Below, in pieces: positions 8,764-18,054 of a stretch of 64,000 nt of DNA. The DNA lies in contig QJZR01000002.1 of NCBI GenBank assembly GCA_003246625.1, positions 124,001 to 188,000 on the forward strand, in the 5' to 3' direction. The notes below the pieces were generated by a model. It was not told the DNA's origin, did no database searches, and saw only the letters and a list, made by a program, of their open reading frames with translations. The position numbers and the translations under genes are program-made. Positions within the stretch are counted from its first letter, which is position 1. Each line of letters begins with the position of its first letter. This DNA comes from Alphaproteobacteria bacterium (GTDB lineage Bacteria > Pseudomonadota > Alphaproteobacteria > Rhodospirillales > Rhodospirillaceae).

Positions 8764-9561
8764 CTATTTTTCGCCATAGGGCGGCAGGGTGTAGCCCTTG
8801 GGCGACAGGGTGAAGATCTCGCAGCCGTCGGCGGTGACCCCGATCGAGTGCTCGAACTGCGCCGAAAGCTTGCGGTCGCGGGTGACCGCCGTCCACGCGT
8901 CGGAGAGGATCTTGGTTTCGAAGGTGCCGGCGTTGATCATCGGCTCGATGGTGAAGAACATCCCTTCCTCGAGCACCAGGCCCCGGCCGCGCCGTCCGTA
9001 GTGCATGACGTTGGGCTCGGCATGGAAGACCCGGCCCAGGCCGTGGCCGCAGAAGTCGCGCACCACCGAGAAGCGGTTGGACTCGGCATATTCCTGAATC
9101 ACCGCGCCGATGTCGCCCAGGGTGGTGCCGGGGCGGACGATGTCGATGGAGCGCATCAGGCATTCGTAGGTCACCTGGATCAGCCGCTTCGCCGCGACGC
9201 TGACCTTGCCCACCGTGTACATGCGGCTGGAATCGCCGTACCAGCCGTCGAGAATCGGGGTGACGTCGATGTTGAGGATGTCGCCGTCCTTCAGCGTCTT
9301 TTCGCCGGGAATGCCATGGCAGACCACGTGATTGATCGAGATGCAGCAGGACTTGGGATAGCCGCGATAGCCCAGGGGCGCGTTGACGCCGCCGCGCGCG
9401 GTGATGAACTCGGCGATCAGGCGGTCGAGTTCCTGGGTCGGCACGCCCGGTTGGACGAAATCGGTGATGTAGTCGAGGGTTTCGGCGGCCAGCCGTCCGG
9501 CGGCGTGCATGGGGGCGAAATCGGCGGCGGAGTGGATGGTGACGGCGGCGGAGCGGTCCAT
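8764..9561 (-). CDS. map: Methionine aminopeptidase, type I
   Basis: Removes the initiator methionine from new proteins. The 265-residue enzyme has the complete pita-bread metal site: Asp99, Asp110, His173, Glu206 and Glu237, with substrate-binding His82 in CHGIPGE. The length fits type Ia enzymes, with no N-terminal zinc finger. It is followed by radC after 13 bp. Confidence 0.97.
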   Translation of the reverse strand: MDRSAAVTIHSAADFAPMHAAGRLAAETLDYITDFVQPGVPTQELDRLIAEFITARGGVNAPLGYRGYPKSCCISINHVVCHGIPGEKTLKDGDILNIDVTPILDGWYGDSSRMYTVGKVSVAAKRLIQVTYECLMRSIDIVRPGTTLGDIGAVIQEYAESNRFSVVRDFCGHGLGRVFHAEPNVMHYGRRGRGLVLEEGMFFTIEPMINAGTFETKILSDAWTAVTRDRKLSAQFEHSIGVTADGCEIFTLSPKGYTLPPYGEK

Positions 9562-9606
9562 GAGCTTGAGGAATCCTGACTGAACAAAAGAGCGTTGAGA
9601 CTTAAG

Positions 9607-10308
9607 CTATAGCGCCAGGGGGAGGGGGCGGTCCAGCGTCAAGCCTTGCGGCGTGACCGCGCAGGCGAGGCAGAGGGCCTCTACCCCCGCGGCGCGGGCG
9701 TCGGCGAAGGCCCGGGCATAGGCGGGGTCGACGTCGGCGGCGAGGGCGAATCGGTCGCAGTCGCCGCGTTGCACCAGATAGACCATCACCGCGCGGTCGC
9801 CCGCCCGCACCGCGTCGGCCATTTCGCGCAGATGCTTGGCGCCGCGCGCGGTGACCGCGTCGGGAAACTCGGCCAGACCCGGCGTCCGCATCAGGTGCAC
9901 GTTCTTCACCTCGACCAGGCAGCGCGGTCGGGCGGGGTCGGAGAGGTGGACGTCGATGCGGGAATTGACGCCATAGCGGACCTCGCGCCGCAGTTCGGCG
10001 TATCCGGCGAGTTCGGGAATTCGCCCCGCCGCGATCGCCTCGGCGACGATGGCGTTGGGGTGCGCGGTGTTGACGCCGACCAGGGTGCCGTCCGCCTCCA
10101 CCAGTTCCCAGGTGTAGGCGAGCTTGCGTTTCGGGTTGTCCGAACGCGACAGCCAGACCCGCGACCCCGGGGCGGCCAGGCCGGTCATCGCCCCGGAGTT
10201 GGCGATGTGGGCGGTGATTTCGCCGCCGTCTTCCAATCGCACGTCGGCGAGGAAGCGTTTGTAGCGTTTGATCAGGGTGCCGACGGTCAGGGGGGCGGAA
10301 AAGTTCAT
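9607..10308 (-). CDS. sfsA: DNA/RNA nuclease SfsA
   Basis: A 233-residue SfsA family protein, originally named for sugar fermentation stimulation and now placed with restriction-like nuclease folds. Typical segments are [12 protein letters not shown] near the N-terminus, HIANSGAM and the nuclease-like IDVHLSD and [10 protein letters not shown]. The ATG at 10308 overlaps the stop of the upstream methyltransferase gene (ATGA), so the two are translationally coupled. A longer in-frame reading upstream is not coding. Confidence 0.92.
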   Translation of the reverse strand: MNFSAPLTVGTLIKRYKRFLADVRLEDGGEITAHIANSGAMTGLAAPGSRVWLSRSDNPKRKLAYTWELVEADGTLVGVNTAHPNAIVAEAIAAGRIPELAGYAELRREVRYGVNSRIDVHLSDPARPRCLVEVKNVHLMRTPGLAEFPDAVTARGAKHLREMADAVRAGDRAVMVYLVQRGDCDRFALAADVDPAYARAFADARAAGVEALCLACAVTPQGLTLDRPLPLAL

Positions 10309-11129
10309 GCGGCGGCGTCCGGCTTCCATGCGGTCAGGGTGAGGATGTCGAAGGTGGCGGGGGTCAGGCCCCGCGCGTCGGCGTAACGCTGGTGGTACTC
10401 GGCCAGGGCGGCGAACAGCACGCCGCGTTTCAGGGGGCTTTTGCGGCGCTGCGTCAGGGCGTTGGTTTCCCCCATCGCGCGCAGGTCGGTCAGCAGGCGC
10501 ATCGGCGCTCGGTATTCGACGGTCAGGCGGTCGCGGTCGACCACCGGTTCGGCGAAGCCCGCCGCCTGCAACAGGCTGCCCGCGTCCTTGATCGTCAGCA
10601 TCGGCAGGACGCGGGGGCTGACCCCGCCGTCGATCTCCAGTTCGGCGCGGGCCAGGCTGTCGCGCAGTTCGCAAAGGGTGTCCTCGCCGGGCAGGGAGGC
10701 GAGGAACAGGCCTCCCGGCTTGAGCACGCGGAAGACCTCGGCCAGCATCGCCGGAAAGTCTTCGGTCCAGTGCAGGCTCATGCAACTGAGCACCAGGTCG
10801 GCCACGCCGTCGGCGAAGGGCAGGCGTTCCTCGTCCGCCGCCACCGCCAGGGGCGCGGCCAGCGCCGCCATCGCCGGGGCGGGTTCGACCGAGACCAGGG
10901 TCTCGACGCCGCCCCGTCCGTTCAGCATCGCCGCCAGTTGCCCGGTGTGCGCGCCGAGGTCGAGCGCCAGGGGAAAGCCGCGCCGGATGTCGGAAAGCCG
11001 GTCGAGCAGGCGTTCCGCCGCCTCGCGCAGCAGGAAGTCGGGGGCCTTCGCCGGATTGGCGCCGCGCACCGCGCGTTCGCGGCGGTGGAGCAACAGGGGA
11101 CGGTCGAAGAGGGGGGGCGTGGGTGGCAT
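10305..11129 (-). CDS. SAM-dependent methyltransferase-fold protein, NDUFAF5-like complex I assembly factor
   Basis: 274 residues with a class I methyltransferase fold. It begins [14 protein letters not shown], then a SAM loop [12 protein letters not shown], and [14 protein letters not shown] with [16 protein letters not shown]. These, plus [10 protein letters not shown] and the closing LTAWKPD, match the mitochondrial complex I assembly factor NDUFAF5 better than BioC; NDUFAF5 is known to hydroxylate an arginine of NDUFS7. BioC-like annotation is a common alternative for bacterial homologues, but no biotin genes are nearby. It overlaps sfsA by 4 bp. Confidence 0.8.
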   Translation of the reverse strand: MPPTPPLFDRPLLLHRRERAVRGANPAKAPDFLLREAAERLLDRLSDIRRGFPLALDLGAHTGQLAAMLNGRGGVETLVSVEPAPAMAALAAPLAVAADEERLPFADGVADLVLSCMSLHWTEDFPAMLAEVFRVLKPGGLFLASLPGEDTLCELRDSLARAELEIDGGVSPRVLPMLTIKDAGSLLQAAGFAEPVVDRDRLTVEYRAPMRLLTDLRAMGETNALTQRRKSPLKRGVLFAALAEYHQRYADARGLTPATFDILTLTAWKPDAAA

Positions 11130-11226
11130 GAATCAGATATGGAAGGTTTTTCCGCAAAAGCAAAGCCGTATCCTTGCCGGGACGCGGCGCATCCGGCAGA
11201 CTCGCCGGATGATGGGAAGAACCGCG

Positions 11227-11961
11227 ATGTTTCCGGGGTGGGCGCGGCGCGGCCTCGACGCCGCGTTGCGGCTGTTGCTGCCGGAACGCTGCCCGGCCTG
11301 CGGCGCCGTGGTGCGCGGCGGCGGCGCGGGGGAACCCGCCACGGTGTGCGCCGCCTGTTTCGCCGATCTGGTCTTCGCGCAGGACCCCCGTTGCAACCGT
11401 TGCGGGCGGACGCTGCCCGCGCCCGGGGCGGCTTGCGCCTGCGCGGCGGGCGGGCCGATCCGGCGGCGGCGTTTCGCCCTGGTCTACGGCGGCGCCGCGA
11501 CCCGTCTGGTGGTCGCCTGCAAGCATGCCGACCGGCCCGACCTGGCGGGGCGTTTGGCGCTTTGGATGGCGCGCGCCGGCGGCGACCTGCTGGCGGAGGC
11601 CGACCTGCTGGTGCCGGTGCCGGTGCACTGGTCGCGCCTGCTGTCGCGCCAGTACAACCAGTCGGCGGAGCTGACGCGTCACCTGTCCCGCCTGTCCGGC
11701 CGTCCCGCCGACGTCGCGCTGCTGCGCCGCCTGCGCGCCACGCCGTCGCAGGGGCATCTGTCCGCCGCGGCGCGGCGGGCCAACGTCGCCCATGCCTTCG
11801 CCGTGCGCCGGGGGCGCGGCCTGGCCGGGAAGACGGTGCTTCTGGTCGACGACGTGGTCACCACCGGCGCCACCGCCGAGGCCTGCGCCCTGGCGCTTCT
11901 TGCCGCCGGGGCGGCGGCGGTGGACCTGTTGACCGCCGCGGCGGTGCCCGCTTCGGCTTGA
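11227..11961 (+). CDS. comF: ComF family protein with phosphoribosyltransferase fold
   Basis: 244 residues. The N-terminal half has paired zinc-ribbon cysteines (CPACG, CAAC, CNRCG), and the C-terminal half a type I phosphoribosyltransferase fold with the PRPP loop [15 protein letters not shown]. ComF proteins act in DNA uptake in competent bacteria, but homologues are near-universal and the role here is unknown. The ATG at 11227 follows GGGAAG at good spacing; ATGs at 11209 and 11212 are in frame. It heads the comF-grxC-nitrilase-DUF1178 unit typical of alphaproteobacteria. Confidence 0.9.
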   Translation: MFPGWARRGLDAALRLLLPERCPACGAVVRGGGAGEPATVCAACFADLVFAQDPRCNRCGRTLPAPGAACACAAGGPIRRRRFALVYGGAATRLVVACKHADRPDLAGRLALWMARAGGDLLAEADLLVPVPVHWSRLLSRQYNQSAELTRHLSRLSGRPADVALLRRLRATPSQGHLSAAARRANVAHAFAVRRGRGLAGKTVLLVDDVVTTGATAEACALALLAAGAAAVDLLTAAAVPASA

Positions 11962-12018
11962 TTTTTCCGCCGTCTTGCCTCACATCGGGGGCGTAGGTTC
12001 AACCCGAAGGAGTGTCCC

Positions 12019-12276
12019 ATGGCCAAGGTCGAGATCTTCACCACCAAGGTTTGTCCGTACTGCCTGCGTGCCAAGGCGCTGTTCAAGCGCAAGGGCGTTT
12101 CCTTCGTCGAGGTCGACGTCTCCGACGACGACGCGGTGATGAACGCCATGGTCAAGCGGGCGGGCGGGCGCCAGACGGTGCCGCAGATCTTCATCGACGG
12201 ACGCCATATCGGCGGCTGCGACGACCTTTATGCCCTCGATTCCAAGGGCGGCCTCGACCCCCTGTTGGCGCAGTAA
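12019..12276 (+). CDS. grxC: Glutaredoxin 3
   Basis: An 85-residue dithiol glutaredoxin that uses glutathione to reduce disulfides. The active site is C12-P-Y-C15, followed by the glutathione-binding TVPQIFIDG and GGCDDL segments. GAAGGAG precedes the ATG. It lies between comF and the nitrilase gene, 14 bp from the latter. Confidence 0.97.
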   Translation: MAKVEIFTTKVCPYCLRAKALFKRKGVSFVEVDVSDDDAVMNAMVKRAGGRQTVPQIFIDGRHIGGCDDLYALDSKGGLDPLLAQ

Positions 12277-12290
12277 GGGGTCCCGCCGCG

Positions 12291-13133
12291 ATGAGTTCGT
12301 TCGCCGCCGCCTGCATCCAGGTCAACGCCTGCGATGACATGGCCGCCAACGTCGAGGCCGCGCTGACCCTGGCGGGCGAGGCCGCCGACGCCGGGGCCGA
12401 CCTGATCCTGATGCCGGAAAACGTGGCGATGATGACCTGGGGCGGCGACAACGTCCGCGCCAACGCCCGCGCGGAGGACGTCCACCCCGCGCTTGCCGCC
12501 TTCCGCGATTTCGCCAAGACCCGCCAGGTCTGGCTGCACGGCGGGACGCTGGCGGTGCCCGCGCCCTCGGGCAAGGTGTTCAACCGCACCTGTGTGATCG
12601 ACCCCACCGGGCGGATCGCCGCCCGTTACGACAAGCTGCACATGTTCGACGTCGACCTGGGCGGCGGCGAGACCTATGCCGAATCCCGCGTCTTCCAGGC
12701 GGGGGAGGCGGCGGTGGCGGTGGACCTGCCGTGGGGGCGGCTGGGCCTGTCGGTCTGCTACGATCTGCGCTTCCCCTATCTCTACCGCGCGCTGGCCGTC
12801 GCCGGCTGCGACTTTCTTGCCGTGCCCGCCGCGTTCACCCAGGTGACGGGCGCCGCGCATTGGCATATCCTGTTACGTGCGCGTGCCATCGAAACCGGCT
12901 GCTTCGTCTTCGCCCCGGCGCAGACCGGCACCCATGCCGGGGGTCGCCGCACCTTCGGCCACGCGCTGATCGTCGCCCCCTGGGGCGAGGTGCTTGCCGA
13001 CGCCGGGGAAGGCCCGGGCTTCGTTCTGGCCGACATCGATCCGTCGGCGGTGGACGCGGTGCGCGGCAAGATCCCGTCGCTGCGGCATGGCCGCGACCTG
13101 GGCGGCGTGGTGGTGGCGAACGCGCCGGTTTGA
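12291..13133 (+). CDS. Carbon-nitrogen hydrolase, Nit1-like (deaminated glutathione amidase group)
   Basis: A 280-residue nitrilase-superfamily enzyme with the catalytic Glu43 (LMPEN), Lys115 (YDKLHMFD) and Cys156 (SVCYDLRFP). The D-V-D-LGGGETYAES stretch and overall match point to the Nit1 group, which removes deaminated glutathione. The ATG at 12291 is 14 bp after grxC, so a joint role in glutathione upkeep is attractive, though the neighbourhood is simply conserved in the class. Confidence 0.88.
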   Translation: MSSFAAACIQVNACDDMAANVEAALTLAGEAADAGADLILMPENVAMMTWGGDNVRANARAEDVHPALAAFRDFAKTRQVWLHGGTLAVPAPSGKVFNRTCVIDPTGRIAARYDKLHMFDVDLGGGETYAESRVFQAGEAAVAVDLPWGRLGLSVCYDLRFPYLYRALAVAGCDFLAVPAAFTQVTGAAHWHILLRARAIETGCFVFAPAQTGTHAGGRRTFGHALIVAPWGEVLADAGEGPGFVLADIDPSAVDAVRGKIPSLRHGRDLGGVVVANAPV

Positions 13134-13148
13134 TTTTCGGATGCGCAG

Positions 13149-13571
13149 ATGATCCGCTTTGCCTTGAAATGCGCCTGTGGGCACCGCTTCGATTCCTGGT
13201 TCCGCGACAACCAGGCGTTCGAGGATTTGTCCGCCGCGCAGCGCCTGTCGTGCCCCGCCTGCGGCGGCGCCTCGGTCGCCAAGGCGCCGATGGCGCCGCA
13301 CGTCGCCAGCGGCCCGCGCGAACGCGGCGAGGACGAGGCGGCGAATTCCCTGGCGGTGCTGCGCGAGACCCTGTTGCGGGTACGCGACGCGGTGGAAGGC
13401 TCGTGCGAGAACGTCGGCACCGCCTTCGCCGAGGAGGCGCGCAAGATCCACTATGGCGAGTCCGCGCCGCGCGCGATTTACGGCGACGCCACCGATGAAG
13501 AAGCGGCCGCTCTGGCCGAAGAGGATATTACTTTTGCCCGGTTGCCGTGGGTTTCGCGGGGCGATACCTGA
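13149..13571 (+). CDS. DUF1178 family protein
   Basis: 140 residues. The N-terminus has a zinc-ribbon pattern: CACGH, then about 25 residues on CPACGG. The C-terminus has the conserved EARKIHYGESAPRAIYGDAT block followed by an acidic segment and FARLPWV. Function unknown. It lies 15 bp after the nitrilase gene in the conserved grxC-nitrilase-DUF1178 order and probably ends that operon. Confidence 0.9.
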   Translation: MIRFALKCACGHRFDSWFRDNQAFEDLSAAQRLSCPACGGASVAKAPMAPHVASGPRERGEDEAANSLAVLRETLLRVRDAVEGSCENVGTAFAEEARKIHYGESAPRAIYGDATDEEAAALAEEDITFARLPWVSRGDT

Positions 13572-13750
13572 AAAGCGTGTCCTTTTCGAATAAAATTCGC
13601 GTCATTTGCGTCGTGGAAGCGGTTGTGACTTTCCGCTTCGATGCGCTTAATCGTCGTATTTTCGATATTACCCATCTTTTTCTGTGTTAGACTGGCGCTT
13701 TCTTGACCCGCGGGGGCAGGCGTGGGTCTCGGTTTCAGGGGGGACCGGGG

Positions 13751-15820
13751 TTGTCGCGGTGGCGTGACGTCTTCCGCAGCGCTTCCATCAATATGCTACA
13801 GGTGCGGCTGATGCTGTTGGCCGCCCTGTCGGTGGGGACGTTGTTTTTTCTGGTCGATGCCGCGCTGTTGACGATTTCCGCGCGGCAGGCCCTGTTGGAA
13901 AAGCAGGAACAGATCTTCGCCCTGGCGGAGCGTCCGGCGACCACCGCGATCTGGGAATTCAACGACCACCTGGCGCAGGAAACCATCTCGGGCGTGATGC
14001 AGATGTCCGCGGTGCGTCAGGTGGCGATCGTTCATGCCGACGGTCTGCCGTTCGCCTCGGTGGCGCGCAACCAGCCCGCCGCTCCCGCCTGGAAACGCGC
14101 CGTCGCCCGCCTGATCATCGGCGAGAACGACCGCTTCGTGCGGCCGCTGAGCGTGCAGACCCTCGACCCCGCCAAGGACAGCGAGACGATCGGCAGCCTG
14201 ATCGTCGTCTTCGACGAAAGCGAGCAGGCCGACTTGTACATCCGGCTGCTGCTGGCCTCGCTGGGGGCGTCGTTGTTCGGGGTTCTGGTGGTGGTGGTGG
14301 TGATGGCGGTGCTGTTCGACCGCTATCTGACGCGGCCGATTCTGTCGATTTCGCGCCAGGTGGAGGCGGTCGATGCCGAGGACCCGCACGGCCGCATGAT
14401 CGCCGTGCCGCACTGGCATGCCGGGTCCGAACTCGGCCTCGCGGTGCAGAAGGTCAACGCCATGCTGATCCATCTGGGCAACGCGCAGCACGCGCTTCGC
14501 CGCATGGCGACGCGCGACGCCACCACCAACCTGCCCAACCGCACCCTCACCATCGAGCATCTGGTCGGCGTCGCCCGCCGGTCGCAGTCCGGGGAAATCG
14601 CGGCGGTGATGGCGGTGCTGATGGATCGCCTGGACGAGGTGAAGGACCTGATCGGCCACGAGGAGGCCGACGAAATGGCTCTCGACATGGCGGTCCGGTT
14701 GCTCGGCGTGGTGGGGGAGGACGCCTTCGTCGGCCGCATCGGCGTCGATTCCTTCGCCGTGGTGGTCGAGGGCCTGGACAGCGTCGCCCTGGCGGTGGAC
14801 TTCGCCGACAAACTGCTGGCGGACTTGACCCGCGTCGATTCCTCCGACGAGAACGCGGTGCGCCCGTCGGTCTGCGTCGGCATCGCGATTTTCCCCAACG
14901 ACGGTACCGACGCGGCGGGCCTGTTGCGCAAGGCGGTGGCCGCCACCGCGGGCGCAAGGCGCAAGGCCCAGGAACGCTGGAACTTCTTCGAGGACGGCGT
15001 GGCCGAGGGCGCGCACCGCCGCTTGTTGCTGGAAAGCCAGTTGCATCAGGCGTTGGAGGCCGACGAATTCACCCTCTATTTCCAGCCGCAGATGTCGCGC
15101 GGCGGCGACGTGGTGGGGGCCGAGGCGTTGATCCGCTGGTTGCGCGACGACCAGGTGGTGCCGCCCGGCGCCTTCATTCCGGTGGCCGAGGACTGCGGTC
15201 TGGTGGTGCCGATCGGCTATTACGTTCTGGAGGAAGCCTGCCGCTGCTCCGCCGCCTTCCGCCGCAGCGGTCTGGACATGCCGATTGCGATCAACGTCTC
15301 GCCGCATCAGTTGTCGGACGCCGCCTTCGTCGACCGGGTGGGGGAGGCCCTCAACCGTCACGGCGTTTCCCCCGAACGCCTGGAAATCGAAATCACCGAA
15401 TACACCCTGGCGCTGGAACGCGGCGCCCTGGTCGACCGCCTGCGCACCCTGCACAACCGGGGCATCCGCATCGCCATCGACGATTTCGGCACCGGCTATT
15501 CCAGCCTCAGCTATCTGCGCAATTTCCCGATCGACGTGCTGAAGATCGACCGCAGCTTCGTCGCCGACGTGCCGCACGACGTGGCGGTGCCGTCCACGAT
15601 TTTGACCCTGGCCGAGAAGCTGGGCATGCGCTGCGTCGCCGAGGGCGTGGAGAACGAGGCGCAGCGCGATTGGCTGGTTTCCAACGGCTGCGGCACCTTG
15701 CAGGGCTATCTGTTCGCCAAGCCGATGCCCTTCGACGGCTTCGTCGAACGCTTCGGGCACCTGGCCGGGGGCGGCAACGTCCTAAGGCTTTACCGCGAAG
15801 GCCATGAAATTGACCGATAG
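13751..15820 (+). CDS. Membrane-bound EAL phosphodiesterase with degenerate GGDEF domain
   Basis: About 689 residues. TM1 is near residues 15-40 and TM2 near 162-190, framing a periplasmic sensor region, then a HAMP-like linker. In the GGDEF domain the signature reads G331-V-D-S-F, so cyclase activity is improbable. The EAL domain looks intact: E458-A-L-I-R-W, [29 protein letters not shown] and AEGVEN. It should therefore break down cyclic di-GMP in response to a periplasmic signal. The TTG at 13751 follows AGGGGGGA; TTG 13703 is an alternative. Its 3' end overlaps ubiG by 39 bp. It interrupts the usual DUF1178-ubiG neighbourhood. Confidence 0.88.
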   Translation: MSRWRDVFRSASINMLQVRLMLLAALSVGTLFFLVDAALLTISARQALLEKQEQIFALAERPATTAIWEFNDHLAQETISGVMQMSAVRQVAIVHADGLPFASVARNQPAAPAWKRAVARLIIGENDRFVRPLSVQTLDPAKDSETIGSLIVVFDESEQADLYIRLLLASLGASLFGVLVVVVVMAVLFDRYLTRPILSISRQVEAVDAEDPHGRMIAVPHWHAGSELGLAVQKVNAMLIHLGNAQHALRRMATRDATTNLPNRTLTIEHLVGVARRSQSGEIAAVMAVLMDRLDEVKDLIGHEEADEMALDMAVRLLGVVGEDAFVGRIGVDSFAVVVEGLDSVALAVDFADKLLADLTRVDSSDENAVRPSVCVGIAIFPNDGTDAAGLLRKAVAATAGARRKAQERWNFFEDGVAEGAHRRLLLESQLHQALEADEFTLYFQPQMSRGGDVVGAEALIRWLRDDQVVPPGAFIPVAEDCGLVVPIGYYVLEEACRCSAAFRRSGLDMPIAINVSPHQLSDAAFVDRVGEALNRHGVSPERLEIEITEYTLALERGALVDRLRTLHNRGIRIAIDDFGTGYSSLSYLRNFPIDVLKIDRSFVADVPHDVAVPSTILTLAEKLGMRCVAEGVENEAQRDWLVSNGCGTLQGYLFAKPMPFDGFVERFGHLAGGGNVLRLYREGHEIDR

Positions 15821-16561
15821 GTCGGTGCTTTCGTTCCAGACGTCGGCCAGCGGCGTGTAGGACAGGCCGGTGAACGCCGTCGCCGTCAGGCCCGCCGCGT
15901 CGAGGTCGGCGGCCAGTTCCGACGGCTTGACGAAGGCCCGCCAATCATGGGTTCCGGCGGGCAGCCAGCGCACCACGTATTCCGCGCCGATCTTGGCGAG
16001 AAGCAGGCTCTTCATCGTGCGGTTCAAGGTGGCCAGCGCCATCATCCCGCCGGATTTCAGGGGCTTCGCCGCGGCGGCGAGGAAGAGGGCGCGGTCGGCG
16101 ACGTGCTCCACCACCTCCAGCGCCAGCACCGCGTCGAAGCTTTGCGCCAGGTCGGCGACGTCCTCGGGGCGGGCGGCGCGGTAGTCGATGGACAGGCGCA
16201 TCCGCTGCGCGTGGTTGGCGGCGGTGCCGATGTTCTTTTCCGAGGCGTCGATGCCGGTGACGGCGAATCCCAGGCGCGCCATCGGTTCGGCGATCAGGCC
16301 GCCGCCGCAGCCGACGTCGAGCAGGGTCAGCCCCTCGAAGGGGCGTTCCGCCGCCGCGTCGCGGCCGAAATGCGCGGCCAGGCGCCGCCGCAGGATATCG
16401 ACGCGCACCGGATTGAACTTGTGCAGCGGGCGGAACGGCCCCTCCAGCGCCCACCAGGTGTCGGCCAGCGCCGTGAACTTGGCGATTTCCGCGGGATCCG
16501 CGGTGCCTTCGGTGCCGAGGGAGGACCGGTTTTCCGCCGCCGGTTGCGAGGTCTGGTTCAT
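15782..16561 (-). CDS. ubiG: Ubiquinone biosynthesis O-methyltransferase
   Basis: UbiG performs both O-methylations in ubiquinone synthesis. The 259-residue protein has [10 protein letters not shown] before the SAM-binding motif LLDVGCGGG (residues 80-88), then ALEVVEHV and [11 protein letters not shown]. The ATG at 16561 has AAGGG upstream; the longer reading starting at 16624 adds unrelated residues. It is divergent from lysC, and its 3' end overlaps the convergent EAL gene by 39 bp. Confidence 0.96.
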   Translation of the reverse strand: MNQTSQPAAENRSSLGTEGTADPAEIAKFTALADTWWALEGPFRPLHKFNPVRVDILRRRLAAHFGRDAAAERPFEGLTLLDVGCGGGLIAEPMARLGFAVTGIDASEKNIGTAANHAQRMRLSIDYRAARPEDVADLAQSFDAVLALEVVEHVADRALFLAAAAKPLKSGGMMALATLNRTMKSLLLAKIGAEYVVRWLPAGTHDWRAFVKPSELAADLDAAGLTATAFTGLSYTPLADVWNESTDLSVNFMAFAVKP

Positions 16562-16714
16562 TGCGCTGTACCCTTGCCTTTCTGGATAAGGTCCGAGTAT
16601 GTATAGCAGCCGGTTGCCAGGCAACCCGCGCGTCAGGGATTTTTTGTGAACGGCCTCGGGACGGTCTTGCCGATGACGGCGCGTCCGGGCTCAGAATTTC
16701 AGAGATACCGTGCG

Positions 16715-17932
16715 ATGGCCCTCATAGTGCAGAAATTCGGCGGCACCTCGGTCGCCAACGTCGACCGCATCCGCAACGTCGCCAGTCTGGTGAAGAAGGA
16801 GCTGGATGCCGGCAACCAGACGGTGGTGGTGCTGTCCGCGATGTCGGGCGTGACCAACAAGCTGGTTTCCTTCTGCGAGGAAGCCGCGCCGCTTTACGAC
16901 ATGCGCGAATACGACGCGGTGGTGTCCACCGGCGAACAGGTGACCGTCGGCCTGCTTTCCATCATCCTGCAGTCGATGGGCGTTCCCGCCCGCGCCTGGG
17001 CGGGTTGGCAGGTGCCGATCCGCACCGATGCCGCCTATGGCAAGGCCCGCATCGAGACGATCGACACCGACAACCTGCGCGCCGCGCTTGCCGCGGGCGA
17101 AGTGCCGGTGGTGGCGGGCTTCCAGGGCGTCGGCCCCGAGGGCCGGGTGACCACCCTGGGCCGCGGCGGCTCGGACACCTCGGCGGTGGCGCTGGCGGCG
17201 GCCCTGTCCGCCGACCGCTGCGACATCTATACCGACGTCGACGGCGTCTATACCACCGACCCCCGCATCGTGCCCAAGGCGCGCAAGCTGCCGCGCGTCA
17301 CCTATGAGGAAATGCTGGAAATGGCGTCCTTGGGCGCCAAGGTGCTGCAGACCCGCTCGGTCGAGATGGCGATGAAATATCGCGTCAACCTGCAGGTGCT
17401 GTCGAGCTTCGAGGATATTCCCGGAACCCTGGTTTGCGACGAGGAAGACATCGTGGAAAAGGAAATTGTCAGCGGCATCGCCTATAGCCGGGACGAGGCC
17501 AAGGTCACCCTTCAGGGGGTCAAGGATCACCCGGGCATCGCGGCGTCGATCTTCGGGCCGTTGGCGGATTCCAACATCAACGTCGACATGATCGTCCAGA
17601 ACGTCTCGGAACAGGGGCGCACCGACGTCACCTTCACCGTGCCGCGCACCGATCTTTCGCGGGCGCTCAAGGTCCTGGACTGCGTGCGCAAGGAAGTGGA
17701 CATCCGCGACCTTTCCCACAGCGACACCGTGGTCAAGATCTCGGTGATCGGGGTGGGGATGCGCACCCACGCCGGGGTCGCGCAAAAAATGTTTGCCGCG
17801 TTGGCGGAACGGGGCATCAATATCCTGGTGATCAGTACCTCGGAGATCAAGGTCAGCGTCCTGATCGAGGAGGAATACACCGAACTGGCGCTGCGTGCCT
17901 TGCACACGGCCTACGGATTGGATGCCAAGTAA
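16715..17932 (+). CDS. lysC: Aspartate kinase
   Basis: First step of the aspartate family pathway to lysine, threonine and methionine. The 405-residue enzyme begins MALIVQKFGGTSV with the kinase motif at residues 7-13, and has STGEQVTVGLL and GRGGSDTSAVALA. Two C-terminal ACT domains (NVSEQGRTDVTF, VIGVGMRTHAGV) provide feedback control. The ATG at 16715 was chosen over an upstream ATG at 16646 because the family starts there. Divergent from ubiG. Confidence 0.97.
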   Translation: MALIVQKFGGTSVANVDRIRNVASLVKKELDAGNQTVVVLSAMSGVTNKLVSFCEEAAPLYDMREYDAVVSTGEQVTVGLLSIILQSMGVPARAWAGWQVPIRTDAAYGKARIETIDTDNLRAALAAGEVPVVAGFQGVGPEGRVTTLGRGGSDTSAVALAAALSADRCDIYTDVDGVYTTDPRIVPKARKLPRVTYEEMLEMASLGAKVLQTRSVEMAMKYRVNLQVLSSFEDIPGTLVCDEEDIVEKEIVSGIAYSRDEAKVTLQGVKDHPGIAASIFGPLADSNINVDMIVQNVSEQGRTDVTFTVPRTDLSRALKVLDCVRKEVDIRDLSHSDTVVKISVIGVGMRTHAGVAQKMFAALAERGINILVISTSEIKVSVLIEEEYTELALRALHTAYGLDAK

Positions 17933-17949
17933 AGGCATCCGCATGCCCC

Positions 17950-18015
17950 GCCGCGAAGGGACTCGCGGCGGATGCGCCGGTCGGCGGCGCGGACGGGCGG
18001 CGGAAAAGCCGCCCG
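17950..18015 (+). terminator. Two GC-rich hairpins after lysC
   Basis: First hairpin GCCGCGA (17950-17956) and TCGCGGC (17963-17969) with a 6-nt loop. Second hairpin CGGGCGGC (17994-18001) and GCCGCCCG (18008-18015) with loop GGAAAA. Both lie between lysC and the nitronate monooxygenase gene. Neither has a T run, so they may pause or protect the transcript rather than end it. Confidence 0.35.
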
Positions 18016-18054
18016 GTCGCATTGTAAGGACCTTTTGGGGAGCACCGAACCGCG

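Noticed and set aside
10305-11129. BioC (malonyl-ACP O-methyltransferase)
   Set aside because: Fold is shared, but the N- and C-terminal motifs fit NDUFAF5 better and no biotin genes are nearby.
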